This document shows positions 12,833 through 25,559 of a stretch of 64,000 nt of DNA, piece by piece. This DNA is from Aldrovandia affinis (taxonomy: Eukaryota; Chordata; Actinopteri; Notacanthiformes; Halosauridae). Location: assembly GCA_029706075.1 (NCBI GenBank), contig JAINUG010000305.1:248001-312000 (forward strand), in the 5' to 3' direction. The notes under the pieces are model-generated. The model worked only from the letters and a program-made list of their open reading frames with translations. It did not search any database and was not told the DNA's origin. The first letter of the stretch is position 1, and each line of letters starts with the position of its first letter. The position numbers and the translations under genes are program-made.

Positions 12833-13824
12833 GTGTTCAGGCTTGACACACTGCTGGATACTCCTCAGACTGCAGGTAAGTGACCTAGGTGTGCTGAATG
12901 GCTGCTCTTGCTATGCTCTAAATGATTAATTTATTCAAAATATAAAAACAAAATCTGGATTTATAAAAATTGTTGGGAAAATGTGCTTTCTGTATCCAGG
13001 TGCAGAGGGGGAAACTGTACTTTAATGACATTAGAAATCTGTAAGTGCAGGGAATGTCATTTTGTCCTCTTCCCCTTAGTGTCAACAGGCGGATCCAGTT
13101 TCCCATGTCCCCCCTCTCTGAATTTACAAGTGTTTTACAAGAGAACTCTCATACTGAAACTCCGGTATCTCTTACATCAAAATGGCACTCTGACTGTCAG
13201 TGTGTTTCATAGAGCAATGTCCTGCTATTGCAAATATTGTCAAGCAGGCAAACACTTTTTATGGGGAATTTACCTGAATCTTAGGAGTGCAGCCCTTCCT
13301 TATAATCATGCAGGGTTTAAGGGGTGAGATTTTCCAACCACTACACTGCCCACTGACCAATATTTTTTTATTAAAATGTGTGGCAGGAGAGCTATCCAGG
13401 GGCCTTAACCATAATTCTTCCTTCCCTGCTATATGGCGAAGTTGCTCCTTGCAGTGACCCAGACATTTTAATGATACAGTACATGTGAATGCGACCACAG
13501 TGGTTTGTGAGTGATGTTGATGATTATTTCTAATGTCTTCCGTTTTCTTCCAGGGAGACCCAGGGAGACCCGAAACTAAAGGCATCAGTCGAAACTAAAA
13601 ACCTGTTTACACATACCAAAACAATTATATTTCCCATGCAGTCCTTTATATATTTATTAAAAGAAAATGCATTTGTATTATAATTCATGTCAGGAAATGC
13701 ATTGCATAAATATATCTTTAATTTTATTAATTAATGTATACAGTATGTGATATACATAGATATAAGAACGTAATAATCATAATATAATACACTTATAATA
13801 CTATATATATCAGAATATACTGTA
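12833..13824. other. Intergenic, nothing recognised
   Basis: Unique AT-rich sequence lies between the LINE break point and the AT-rich repeat. GGGAGACCCA is repeated back to back at about 13554-13570. Confidence 0.5.
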
Positions 13825-14405
13825 ATTACCATATAATTCCAAAATCTTCATTAAAAAGGCACCAGTTCTTGTGTATTTTTTAGACATTTTATGTAAATTA
13901 AAATGTTATAAATATAAGGCTTATGTGCTTTTTCATGTATTCATTTTTTTTTAAAGGTTTCCCCCCTTTTCTCCCAATTCGGAATGCTCAATCATAATGT
14001 TAAGCTGCAACCTCCACTGTCAATTCAGCAGAGCCTAGACAAGCATGCGCTCTCCTCCGAAACACATGATGTCAGCCACCGCTTCTTTTCACGTTTAATA
14101 CCACAGACTGTGGGTGCCTGCATGACCAGTGGGGGTCGCTGGTATGCGACGAGACACGGACAACCCAGCCTCCCTCCCTGGGTGATGCTACCGCCAATTG
14201 TGCATCGCCCCGTGGGACTTCTAGCCACAGTTGGCACTGGCACAGTCTGGAATCAGACCAGACCGTGGTGGGCTCATCCACATACCAGAGCAGCGCCTTA
14301 ACAGAGTGAGCCACCCAGCAGCCCCCTTTTCATACATTCCTAATATATGCCTTTCCTCTATATTTGATGTGAGTAATACATTTTATAAATACATATTATA
14401 TTTAC
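13825..14405 (+). repeat. AT-rich dispersed repeat, copy 1, split by a SINE
   Basis: The left part (13825-13942) carries TACCATATAATTCC and AAATATAAGGCTTATGTGCT. The right part (14327-14405) carries CATACATTCCTAATATATGC and GAGTAATACATTTTATAAAT. Together they match the unbroken copy at 39056-39239. The SINE at 13943-14326 lies between, flanked by a 13-bp target duplication. Confidence 0.55.
13943..14326 (-). mobile_element. tRNA-derived SINE (family 2) inserted in an AT-rich repeat
   Basis: Read on the minus strand it begins GGGGCTGCTGGGTGGCTCAC with a box A-like stretch. A box B-like GGTCTGATTCC follows, then CACAATTGGCGGTAGCATCA, and it ends in AATTGGGAGAAAAGGGG with an A-rich tail (the T-run near 13944-13953). 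The target duplications TTTTCATGTATTC (13930-13942) and TTTTCATACATTC (14327-14339) match at 11 of 13 bases and define the ends. Confidence 0.65.
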
Positions 14406-17400
14406 CATGGGTGTCCCCACGGGGTGAGAGCTGCTGTGGGACAGAGCTGCAGACACCCCTGTTTGTGAACGCCACGTTACTCTTCTCCTGGAAGCTCCAG
14501 CTTTAATTAAACTACAGCCTTTTCAACATCCTCTGGGAACAGACAACCCACCCCCTCCCTTTCCTCAAAAAATAAAATAAAGAATGCAAATAAAACTACA
14601 TTACCCAGGAGCTTTGTACCCATTTTGTAGAATTATTTCTTGCTGAAAGTGGCTCTCACTCCGACATGTGGCAGAGCAGTTGCAGCGACACACATAGCAC
14701 ATATTTATTAAATTTTTATTCAACCTTTTTAATCCCTGGCTAGGATTCAGCATACAGTAAACAATATACTATATAAATGTATAATCAAGTTTCAACAAAA
14801 CAACATTCATATCAGTTTGGGCACTTCAGGGATGGTTAAAAGCATGAACGTACTCTACCTCATGCTTTGAATTAGACCTTTAAATTGGAAAAGAGTAACA
14901 AGGCTATCAATCATTGCTGCCTGTTTTTGCAGCTACACAAATGCATAAAGATACAGAACAGATCTGATTATTGTCGTGAACTTCAGCTCCTTCAAATTTC
15001 AGCTCTGCCTGATTCGTACAGAGAATATGTTGAATCTATTTCTGTGAGGTGGCATTCAGGACTCACACCCTGACCATTTCCTGCCTTGTTATCACAGCAC
15101 TGAGCAACTGTTTATTTCACTGGACAGACTTAATGAGTAAGCTGTGCAGAATCTGCAGATTTACTTCTGTCTGGGGCACTGGGGGTATAGCTCAGTATGG
15201 CAATTAAAGACGATGGCTATGTGAGTTTAATAAATGGGAATTTATGGGCACCACATTAACTCTAGTTTACAGGAAACTCTGGGGTCTGATGCATCATGCA
15301 TTCTTGCAGACGGGGTGATGTGCTGTTGCTGGGCAGAAAACATCTGTCTTAGGTTAAGGTTATTCTATTCAGGCAGCACTTGGGGTTCACGGCACCTCAC
15401 GCCCGACAGTCTCTGGGACTTGGGGCTTGAGGTTTGGGGCTTGGGGCATGACCCCAGTCCCCCTTTACATAACCCACAAAGAGCCCCCCAGGGGATCTCT
15501 GAGGTTTGTGTAAATTCTGGCAGACAAGACAACAATACAAAAGAAAGAGCTGGCCTTAGGACTGACCACAGCCTCAGCCACACTTGATACAATAAGACGA
15601 AATTAAAAAGGAAGGATAGGTTTGATTACGGTCACACCAGAGACCACTTTATCATTTAACACACCTGTCAGTGTAATCCTTTTTTGCACTTTCTGGTTCA
15701 AGAGGACAAGCGAAAAGTGTGCCACAGAGGAAGGTGAGAATGGATAAAAAATCCCAGATTTTAGTGTGCCATCCAGCTAGCAGATGCAGTGTGAGCTAAC
15801 AAGCGTCTTATCACACATTCCTACTCGCATGCGAATGCGTCTTGATCTTTCATGCAGTGTGTCTTTTTTGTTTTTGTAACAGCTCATCTTCCAACTTTAA
15901 AAAACACACCTTCTTTGCTGTTGACTGAAGATAATACTGGGATTACCATAAAATGATAAAATAATTTTAAACCTCTGTGATTGGTTAGCAATTTTTATCT
16001 TTGGAGTCTCTAAAAAGTTCAATGTTTTATTCAATTCATAAGGTGTTCAGATCCATCTTCTCTTTCTCATGTTGTATTACACCTCAGTTGTAGGTAATGA
16101 GGTGACTGGTAAAGGCACCGGAAGACCACAGGATTGAAAGTGGATCTTGTCTGTTGCACAGTAGCCATGAGCGCGTGTAAAAGCGAGAAGCCAAGGATAC
16201 TATCCTGAATTGTAAACTATGTTATTAAAATGAATGTAAATAACTGGGAGATTACTCTTCAAATGACATTGGGACAGCTGTAGCCTTTTTTATTCACCCT
16301 TAGAAATTATGTGAACGTGTGAATGAGGATCCTCCTTTGAAGTGCGCGGAGGAGGAATTGTCAGTATTTGGAGGTCTCGGTAACGAGAGACTCGGGATGT
16401 GAGACGAGAGAAACCGGAGGGGGGTCGGCGGGGTGGGGGGGTCAGGGGAGACGGTGGGGGCTCCAAAGACTTCCGAGGGAAATCTCTCATGCTGAGTCGC
16501 ATGCCAGGGTGCGAGGAGCGCAGCGACTGACAGGGCCGACCTTCCTCTGAGGAATGCTGTGTGTCATTGCGATGGTCTCCAGTTCCCAAGCAGGAATACC
16601 CTAAACCCAAACTCAGGGTCACGCTCGAGGAATGTGCCCGAAACATGGTTGCCCGTTATTTGCTTCACGTCTGTACTGTTTACGATTAAGAAGAATTTAA
16701 AAAAGGAAATACTGAGAAATAATTGAATTTTCAGCCGGCGTTCTTCCTGAGAGAAAGCCAGCCTTGTATAAAGAGAGAGTGTGGCGGCTCTCATGCAGGT
16801 GTGTGTGTGTGTGTGAGAGTGTGTGTAAGAGTGTGTGTGGGGAAGTGGCATCAACGGAGGTTGATTGCTCTTGACAGTGGATGCCAAATCCATTTGGCAG
16901 TGATTAATTTTGCCATGCCTGTTCACTGGATTGAAAATCGCTTAAACCTGAGTCACTAAAGTTTAGCACTTGTGGGGGAATTCTGCCCCTTCAAATTACT
17001 TTCCATGCGGGTGTATCTCAAATGGAATTTAGATCATCGCTATTTTCATTACTTTATTCAACTTTAATGAATTTTAAAGTCCTTCTTGGGGTCATGTACT
17101 ATCATATTATATTATTTTCTTTTAAAGAAAAGTATTAAAAATGTGATCTTAAAGCAGTTTATGTATTAATTGTATCATTTTTGTAAAGTCCTGATGGCAC
17201 GTTTGTTCAGTGGAAAAGAATCTCCCAGGACCAGGGAAAGTGAAAACATATACTGGTCATATCGATTGACAGCTCAATACCTTTGTTAAGACTGGTTCAT
17301 TAATTAAAAGTATTCGGCACACAGGCAGGGGTCAAGGGTCACATCCTCTCTGGTAATTTGATGCCATTGACAAAGCGGGAAGTCTCCGTCCACTGAGCCT

Positions 17401-20400
17401 ACCCTCTACTAATATTTGCTGCCCAGTTTGTTTGGTCTGAAGGACCTTTAGATTGGGAACAGACCAGAGGAAATGAGCCCACAATAACCTCTCAAAAATC
17501 AACAAAAAAAGAACATAGAAGAAGAGAAATGGCTTCCACTAAGAGCCCAGAAATGTTTATAGTGATCATTAGTCATGTATATTGTAACAATGTGCCCTCT
17601 TGTTTGACAAATCCATCCGTAATGGATTGATTTATTATTTTTGGACATTAGTTAGGACATACGCCATATGCATATCGTTCCGTTGCACATTATATTTAAT
17701 AAACGTCATGGGCAGTAAACAGTTCACAGTGAATAAACGGTCAATTTGGTCTACTTGCATTGCAGAGAAATGCATCTGTGTTTAAGTGACAAGTGGAGGT
17801 GTAATTACATTTCTGCCCCTTTAAAATGATAAGATCATGAGATCGGCGTAAAGGCTGCTAATTTCTCACGTTTTGTGGAGTCAGAGGTGTCACTAATCCT
17901 CGGATGCCAGCTGCCCCACGGGTTTAGTGGCTGTGACAAGCACTCCGTGGCACCCTCTCGTGCATGTGGGAACCTTTTACTATGAGCATCAAGTGAGCAT
18001 GGCGACACTACCACTGCACTGTACAAAATCATTCCACAAATCCTACAGGATCTGATGCTAATTGACCCAGAACCTCTTCCCTTCGTCCCAGAGAAATCAG
18101 TGCCAGTGGCCTAAACTGGTCAATAGACCTCCTCACTTTCCTACCGGGGCAAGTGTGCAGTTTGAAACGAGAGCCACACATGCAGAACAGGTGAAGGTCA
18201 TTTTTCAAACCTGTTAATGTACAGACAGCCAAGCTGGCCATGATTTATATTTCCCGGCCTTCAGGGAAGACTCTGTCTTGAAGTCTCTGATTGCTGTGGT
18301 GGCGGACGGACGCCTGTGAAGTGGACAGAGCAGAGTAGGAAGGCTGCTCTCCTGGAAAGAGAATGAGAGAGGGAGCGAAAGCAGGAGAGAGAGAGACCAG
18401 GGCTAGAGAGATCCAATGTTGCTCTTGGGTTGTCTCACCCTACCACTGGCAGACAGGTCCCCTACGTGGTCACTGAGGATCTTAGTCAGATCCAACACTC
18501 TTTCCTCCAGCAGGGTAAACGGCTCCTACTTTTTCAGACCATTCCATTGAAAGGAAATATCAAGAAAAGTCAACACTTACTGTATATTAGATTTACCAAG
18601 AACAGGTATGCAAATTAACATGATTGGATGGAAAAGCAGGTGACCACTTTTGTTGAAGAACATTCTCCCAAAATGAACTTTGAACTCCCAGTATTGTGCC
18701 TTGGCATCTGGGCTTCAGTGCCAGGAAGTCACTTCCGGAAGTGGACAGCAGCGCCCTGCTTGGACAGTGCAGTGCTGGAATCTTCCATTCATTTCCTTTA
18801 AAGGTTGAAAGCTGTATCCATTTGGGTCAGCTGGGGGTGGGGTTGGGGTGTGGGGACACGGAAGTGAGACCCGGGGGCTAGATGAACAGAGTGACTTTTC
18901 ACAGACGAAAGAGTGATGTTACCGGCCGCCCGTTTAAGCCGCTGTCCACCTGCCTGTCCAACTTAAAGAGCATTACCTGTCAAAGAAACTGGAGAAGATT
19001 TGGAGCTGCTTAGAGACACGGAGATACAGTGTCTCATCAAGGGATGTCCGGCACAGCCTGTCACTGGGCGTACATCTTACAGGGAAGTGCAGCGGAACAT
19101 CAATACCAGACCCTGAACCGTCCAGCCGTCTCACATTTCCACTACCAAATGCCACGGCAGAGTGGCTGAGAGAGCCCATTTCGACATTTGAAGGGTGGGT
19201 GAAGGACGAGACAACTTTGTACTTCAGCATTGTATAGAAATGTTCTCAATGTCAGTCCACCAATCTATATCTTATTTATTTTAGATTTGTTTTCAGAAAT
19301 ATTTATTTGGAGGTACTTCAGTCTGCTTTTCACATAGTCCATTAAACACTAGACACAAGAGTCGTGTAATTGTATTTTCTAAGCCATTGATTATTTTTTT
19401 TGTATAAAAGAAAAGTGAATTGTTTTGCCAAAGTTTGTGTGACATTGTGTGAAACGTTACACTGATGTTGTGTTAAAGTACACCTGGCATTCAAGTGTAG
19501 CAAGGAAAGATTGGGAAATTGAGTTTTCAGACAGGTGTAAATGGAACTATTCATTTGTCACTTTTTTTTTTCTTTCTCCACGGCCTCAGATTTTATGACG
19601 TTCACCTGTAGCCCTGTGCTGAAAGCACCATAATTACAGAGGACGGTTATTACGCCAGAGCGGGCAGGTGTGAGGATAAATGCTTTTCCTTTAGACACAT
19701 CTGGAATGGAGCCTGCAATACCCACGGCTTTCTAATGAGGCCGAGGCGTTGGCTGAGTCTGGCTCCCAAGCAGATGTGCTCAGCGCTACGCACGGAGGGT
19801 GAAGGGCCTATGTCTCCAAGCGGATTCGGGGGAAAAGGAAGTTCATTCCTGAATGAGAGAAGCGTTAGAGCGGTCCACGAGGAGGTGGGAGTTCTCCGTG
19901 TGGGAGCGGCGTCTGAGGGCTCTTCCTCTCTCGACTGTAGGGGTTTGAAAGATCTCGGTCCTGCCGGTGAACCTCGACTTGAATCTGCAAGAAACATCTC
20001 AGTGGCGCGGTCGGTCCACAGATCGGCTGCTTTGCGTCACTGCTTCTTTTTTTTTTTTTTTTTGCGACTGGCTTCTTCATTTGCAAGAGTGTAATATAAA
20101 AAAAGGCCAGCACTGGGTCAGCTCCACCTTAGTTATGTATGGATTTCCCAGCTGCAAACCAGCTTAGGTCTGACCAGATCTATGGAAGCGCATGACTAAT
20201 GCTGAAATACAGTTTTTATTCTAAAATCATTTTTGTAGGATTATTTTATTTTATTTTCCTACACAATTTGAGATGCAATTTAAATGTGGACATTATTGAA
20301 GTTATTTCGTGGGTGGTTAATTCAATCTGCCCCACACAACTTCGAAATGTACTAGACATTATCACTTCCTGTATTTCAGAATTATAACTTCTCTGCTTAT

Positions 20401-21159
20401 AAAAAAAAAAGATGTTGTTTTCCTGGGATGTAATCAGCAGCGTACAAGCGTCCTGCTGTCACAGGGGCGTGTCCTCTGTCGGCGTGGGAGAGGGGCATTC
20501 ATTCAGCAGCGGCCCCAGTGTGACACCCGCGTGAGTGATGGCCGTTTTCAGCAGAAGCATCACCTCTTTAACCAGACAGGCCGTAAATTATGCCCCGTTA
20601 AGCTGCCTTTGAAGAGAGTGGATCAGTCAGCGTTAAACCAGCTCTGGATCTGAACGCGCTGCCGCCCGCCGCCGCGCAGTCCGGCAGACGCGAGTTTGTG
20701 AATTTGACAGGCTGAAAACCACCGGCTACAAACGAAGAAAGGTTTTCCTTCACAAGACAAGGATCATCGTAGTGAAGTGACCTTCCAGCTGGCTCCAGAA
20801 AGCTTGTTTAATCTACCCCCTTTTGGGCCAATGGATTCAAATCTATTCTTTTGAATAATTACACATTTTTACTTACCTCTCTTTTAGGTTATACGTGATA
20901 ACCACAGGACAATGGTTCCAGTACTTTGTCTATGACTCCCACATGGAGGGTTATGGCATACTAACATACATCTATAATTATTAACTGTGGTTACACACGT
21001 CTACTCGTATTATCTTAATATATATTTCATTCAATTATTTATTTACCAGATGCTATTACCCAGATTATATTAGTTCCATTAAACATATTATACACTCCTA
21101 TTTATTCAATAGAAATATAATTTTTACTGTTGCTTTTGAGGAGGGTATAAGAGCACTGG
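14406..21159. other. Intergenic, mostly unique sequence
   Basis: No supported exon. Notable small items are a tRNA box A-like GGGGGTATAGCTCAG at 15181-15195 with no box B, a short TG tract near 16800, a T-run at about 20045-20063 and a CpG-rich patch at about 20640-20700. The last could be regulatory but shows no motif that settles it. Confidence 0.5.
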
Positions 21160-21167
21160 TCTACCAT

Positions 21168-21319
21168 CAGAGTTGGGGTCAATTCCATTTTAATTCAGAT
21201 TAACTGAAATTCAATTCATGAATTGAAAAAGGGCCATAATTACCATTGGGAATGTTTCAATTAATTTCTTGAATTGACTGAATTGGAAAGGAATTGGAAA
21301 GGAATTGGCGCCAACCCTG
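21168..21319. mobile_element. hAT-like MITE
   Basis: This is a palindromic 152-bp element. CAGAGTTGGGGTCAATTCC at the left matches the inverse of GGAATTGGCGCCAACCCTG at the right except for three positions. The interior is rich in AATTCAATT-type inverted motifs. Eight-base flanks TCTACCAT (21160-21167) and GCTACCCT (21320-21327) agree at six positions, fitting a decayed hAT target duplication. It has no coding capacity. Confidence 0.65.
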
Positions 21320-22324
21320 GCTACCCTAGCCAGGTCAACAGCCACACCCCAATATAACTGTGACTAACAGGGCTACATTTTAGAGAGGAATTTGTGCTGA
21401 CCATGGTCACCTCTGGAGGTGGTATTTGTGATGTGAGTGTGATGTGAGTGTGACATGTGAGGAAGATGAACCAGATGATTGACTCATAAATATCGATTGC
21501 ATAACACTTTTGATAATGAGTATGATGAGAGGCTCTCATCTTCCACGAGAGATCAGTTGACGGATAGATAAATTGTAAATTATATATTTTTTAAACAAGT
21601 TTATTTATCTCTTCCGTAAGATGGATGCTCTCCCATATTGGTGGTGGATTAGAGGAAATATCCCCTCACTGTAAAATTATTATAATTATTATAATTATTA
21701 TTAAAATTATAATAGTAGTAGTAGTACACAAGTATGGCCATTAAGATCAAATAAGTGCATTAGTATTGGGTATGTATTTAAATGTATGGTGAGATTGCTT
21801 CAGTAGAATGGATCTTACAAGCCCTTAAGGTTTATGTGTGACCTTCACGCCATGCAGTCCACCCTGCTCATGTGTATATTCCCAGTTCACAGTCCCAGGG
21901 CTTGAGAGCTCTAAAGCTTTTAAACCAGACTAGCATTCCTCCATTAGGCATGACAGGGACAATTCATTTGCAGAGAAGTTTGGCGTCAGGTCACAAATGT
22001 GCGTCTGAATGCAGAAGTCGTTGCACAGAGTGGGTGTATTAAGGCCAATAAAACTGTTTTACTCTTGGGCTGGGAGCAATTCAAACTGCCTGCTGTATCT
22101 CAGAGCTTAATTGGCTGCATTTTCCATCACACTTTCCATCTAATGGACTTTATCTCCTAAGTTAATATTGATCTTGGGTTAATAAGTCAACAGGATAAGC
22201 AAATTCCCCTTATTTCACCTTAGTTATTACAGTAATGGTCTCAGAAATGTACCACAGGTGAAGGTGCTGGGGAACTTGCATAATGAGCAGTGTATTATGG
22301 CTGATTCAAAATTAGACCAGCTCA

Positions 22325-22751
22325 GGGGCGGCGGATAGCATAGCAATCTAACGCACCGTATTTTGGCTGGTCCGATACGGCATGCGCTGCCTGTCAGGGA
22401 CGTGATTCAAAACCTGTCTCTTCCAGACTGGCCCTGGTCTTCAGCCCCGATTGGGGGCGGCATTTGGCTGTCCACCCCAGGGGGAAGGGGGAGGGTGAGC
22501 CGGCTCGGGTCTGCCGTGAAGCACGTAATGGAGTCTCCAGAATGTGGGTGGGCGAATTCCGTCTGGAAGGAAGTGTAATTCGCTGCCCTCTGAGAATTAG
22601 CTTGCCTCATAGAGACAAGTGGTGTACTCATGTGGGGAGGGTAAATCTAGATAAATAGAGGGTGTAATTGGCTACCAAATTGGGAGAAAAACTGAAAAAA
22701 CCAGAAACAAATAAAACATTAAAACAATTTTTTTAATAAATAAATAAATAG
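22325..22751 (+). mobile_element. tRNA-derived SINE (family 1, copy B, near full length)
   Basis: This is the best-preserved copy of a family present four times in the window. The head contains a box A-like GATAGCATAGCAATCTAACG and a box B-like GATTCAAAACC. The body runs through GCCCCGATTGGGGGCGGCAT, a G-rich stretch and CTGCCCTCTGAGAATTAGCT. The end is GGGTGTAATTGGCTACC followed by AAATTGGGAGAAAAA and an A-rich tail with (AAAT)n. It carries no gene of its own and would depend on a LINE. Confidence 0.7.
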
Positions 22752-22883
22752 ACCAGCTCTAATCTAAAGTGCATTAATACTTTTTAGGAAGTGTCATTAG
22801 GCCTCCAGCACATGAATGAGAGTTCCTGACTCTGCTTAAGCTTCTTGTCCTAGCAAGAGCTCTTTATTAAATATCTCACTGGA

Positions 22884-23190
22884 GGTGATATTGGTGGCAG
22901 AGATGCTGGAGATGATGTTGGTTCTGGAAGTGATGTTTTTGTTGGAGATGATGATGAGGTGATACTGGTCTTGGAGGAGATTTGGGTTAGGTGAGGTCAT
23001 GCTGGTGTTGGAGGTGCTTTTGGTTGTGGTGGGGATGTTTGTGTTGGAGGTGATGTTGGTTCTGGTGGGGATGTTTGTGTTGGAGGTGATGTTGGTTCTG
23101 GTGGGGATGTTTGTGTTGGAGGTGCTTTTGGTTCTGATGGGGATGTTTGTGTTGGAGGTGATGTTGGTTCTGGAGGTGATGTTGGTCATG
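22884..23190. repeat. 36-bp minisatellite
   Basis: Four regular 36-bp units start at 23013, 23049, 23085 and 23121 (GGTGATGTTGGTTCTGGTGG plus GGATGTTTGTGTTGGA, with GCTTTTGG variants in units 1 and 4). Degenerate units lie on both sides. Because 36 is a multiple of three, open frames appear on both strands with a 12-residue period. The low-complexity product is not taken as a gene. Confidence 0.85.
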
Positions 23191-24065
23191 CAGCTGGAGA
23201 TTTCCTAGCCTTTTCCCATCGTACATTTCTTTCCCTCTCCGACCCTCTGCTCAGCTTCATAAGGGTGATTTTTACCTGGGGATCCGCCCACTTTCTGACA
23301 CCTGCCCCTCACCACTGGCAGCGAGGGTCGCCAGCCAGCCTACCCCTCATTAGAGCTCTCGCCAGCCTGTCTCCATGGAAACATCCATCCTCTGGGGGCC
23401 CAATAGCAGCACCTCTCAGATCAGATTTGGGAAAGCTGTCACACAGTCCTCCTCTTTTTTTTCCAATTGTTTTTAATAGAACTCTGGTTTTTTTTCTCCC
23501 TTTCCCTCGGCTTTAGTCTGCTGAAAGAATTTTTGACAGGTAGAGCGCTGGTGCAGTGAAGGAGCATTCCATTCGACTGGCGGTGTGTGTGTCAGCGCAC
23601 GTCTGCCATTTTCCTCAGCGTGGAAGCTCTCATGTACCCCACGTACAGCAGGGGGGCTGGGAGGTGGGTGCTCAAACACTCACAACACAAGCCTCATATC
23701 TAGGCTTTTCTGTGAATTATTCACAACCCAGCGCACGGCACAGGCAGAGTCTGGTACTGTTTTTTGTTTTTTTTATTCCTATCAACTATTCCTTTTGCTC
23801 CCTCCTTCTCGGGAGATGGAGGGAGAGTGTGAGAGAGGGAGAGTTGAGAATCTCATTCAGTTTTATTTATTCTGCTCAAATCCCTCGACGGCTCGGATCA
23901 GACGGTGATCTTCTTTTCGCCATGTGCTCTCAGGTCCTGAAAATGTCTCGATTTTTTTTAAACGAAGGACTTTTCTGACAAGTGAAATGATCTTGGCCTA
24001 CTTCTTATATTGTTTGCATACAGGTGTAAGTATCATATAGTGTTTACAGATGATGATGGTAACTT

Positions 24066-24180
24066 TTTACGAAGGGTCCCACATTAAATATATATAAGGA
24101 CTTCATAAGCACTGCATAAACATTCATAAGAAAGTATGCCAACTGGGATAGACTGGCACAGAGTGCTCCATGTCACCGTC
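24066..24180. repeat. Possible decayed DNA-transposon fragment
   Basis: CTTTTTACGAAGGGTCCCAC and AAGGACTTCATAAGCACTGC with repeated ATAA/TTCATAA words resemble a dispersed fish MITE with that opening. The ends are not clear. Confidence 0.3.
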
Positions 24181-24508
24181 CATGTTATTAGTGATATAAC
24201 ACTGTGTGTGGCATTGCCAACACATTCAGATTTGATTTTAAACTATTTTCTCATTGTTTAAAACAATGAATTGTTGTTGATGTTTTAATGCAATAATTAC
24301 TTCTTGCATTTTTTTAAAATTAAAAAAAGATAAGTTAAAGTTTGTCTGCCAGTCAAAATCAAGCAAAATGTTTGTTTGCATTAGCAATTTAAAAATCTGA
24401 TATAACAAACCATAAATGCTCTCATTATTATTAGTAGTATTATCATTATTATAGATAGATAGATAAATAGATAAATAGACAATTATACACAGATACAGCA
24501 CGTAATGG

Positions 24509-24509
<1 letters not shown>

Positions 24510-24592
<83 letters not shown>
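24510..24592. repeat. (GT)n microsatellite
   Basis: An uninterrupted GT run of about 40 units, followed by AAATATATG. Confidence 0.95.
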
Positions 24593-24596
<4 letters not shown>

Positions 24597-25035
24597 ATAT
24601 GAAGATAGTAGAATGTTTGCTTGGGAGTGGAGTGTAAAGGCAATTGTGTTTTTGAATTACAATGCCACAATCGTTACTTGGAATGTGCGTTTGGCGTTAA
24701 AAGATGCCCTGAGATCAATCCAGCGTCAGATCTACGCCATAATTATTCATCTGGAAGTTCACCTTGGAGCTCCCAAAGGGAGGAGGTTCCACATCTATCA
24801 TCGCTGTGTACTTGGGGCTGTAACCATGGCAACGGCGCTCAGTTGGGGCCCGGCAGGTGGAGGAGTGAGATGAAGCAGCCGAGTCTCTCAGGTGAATCTG
24901 GATCAGTCCGCCCGTTCTCTGTGTGCTCCGACGTACGTATTCGTATGGCTACAAAACACTCCCAGAAATCGCCCTCTTGACAAGGGCCCATCGGAAGCCT
25001 GTCAGGGGCCACCACTGAAGTCATGACTGTGTCAG

Positions 25036-25345
25036 CAGGTATATGCTACCTGACTGTGGTCACCAGTAGGTATATGTTGCCTGACTGTAGTCATTAGCAG
25101 GTATATGTTGCCTGACTGTAGTCATCAGCAGGTATATGCTACCTGACTGTGATCACCAGCAGGTATATGTTGCCTGACTGTGGTCACCAGCAGGTATATG
25201 CTACCTGACTGTAGTCACCAGCAGGTATATGTTGCCTGACTGTAGTCATCAGGAGGTATATGTTGCCTGACTGTAGTCACCAGTAGGTATATGTTGCCTG
25301 GCTGCAGCCCCTGTGGATATATGCTACCCAACTGTAGTCATCTTG
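25036..25345. repeat. 31-bp minisatellite, about ten units
   Basis: The unit is CAGGTATATGCTACCTGACT plus GTGGTCACCAG. Units alternate irregularly between GCTACC and GTTGCC and between TCACC and TCATC variants. The last two units are more diverged (GGCTGCAG, then CCCAACTG). Confidence 0.9.
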
Positions 25346-25484
25346 TCCTATTGTGTGAGTTCGCTCTAATGCATGCTATCTGCAAATTCAGGCCCGAGCA
25401 GAAGCATAGAAAGTATTTTTTTAAAGATATGTCGCTCCAGAGTAACTGTTGGACTGCAGCAGCGGCTTTGCATAGGGGGGTATG

Positions 25485-25485
<1 letters not shown>

Positions 25486-25557
<72 letters not shown>
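25486..25557. repeat. (GT)n microsatellite
   Basis: An uninterrupted GT run of about 36 units. Confidence 0.95.

Positions 25558-25559
<2 letters not shown>

Noticed and set aside
15181-15240. tRNA gene or tRNA-derived SINE
   Set aside because: Only the GGGGGTATAGCTCAG start fits; there is no anticodon arm or box B at the right distance.
25036-25345. CRISPR-like array
   Set aside because: The 31-bp units are directly adjacent with no spacers, in vertebrate DNA; it is a minisatellite.
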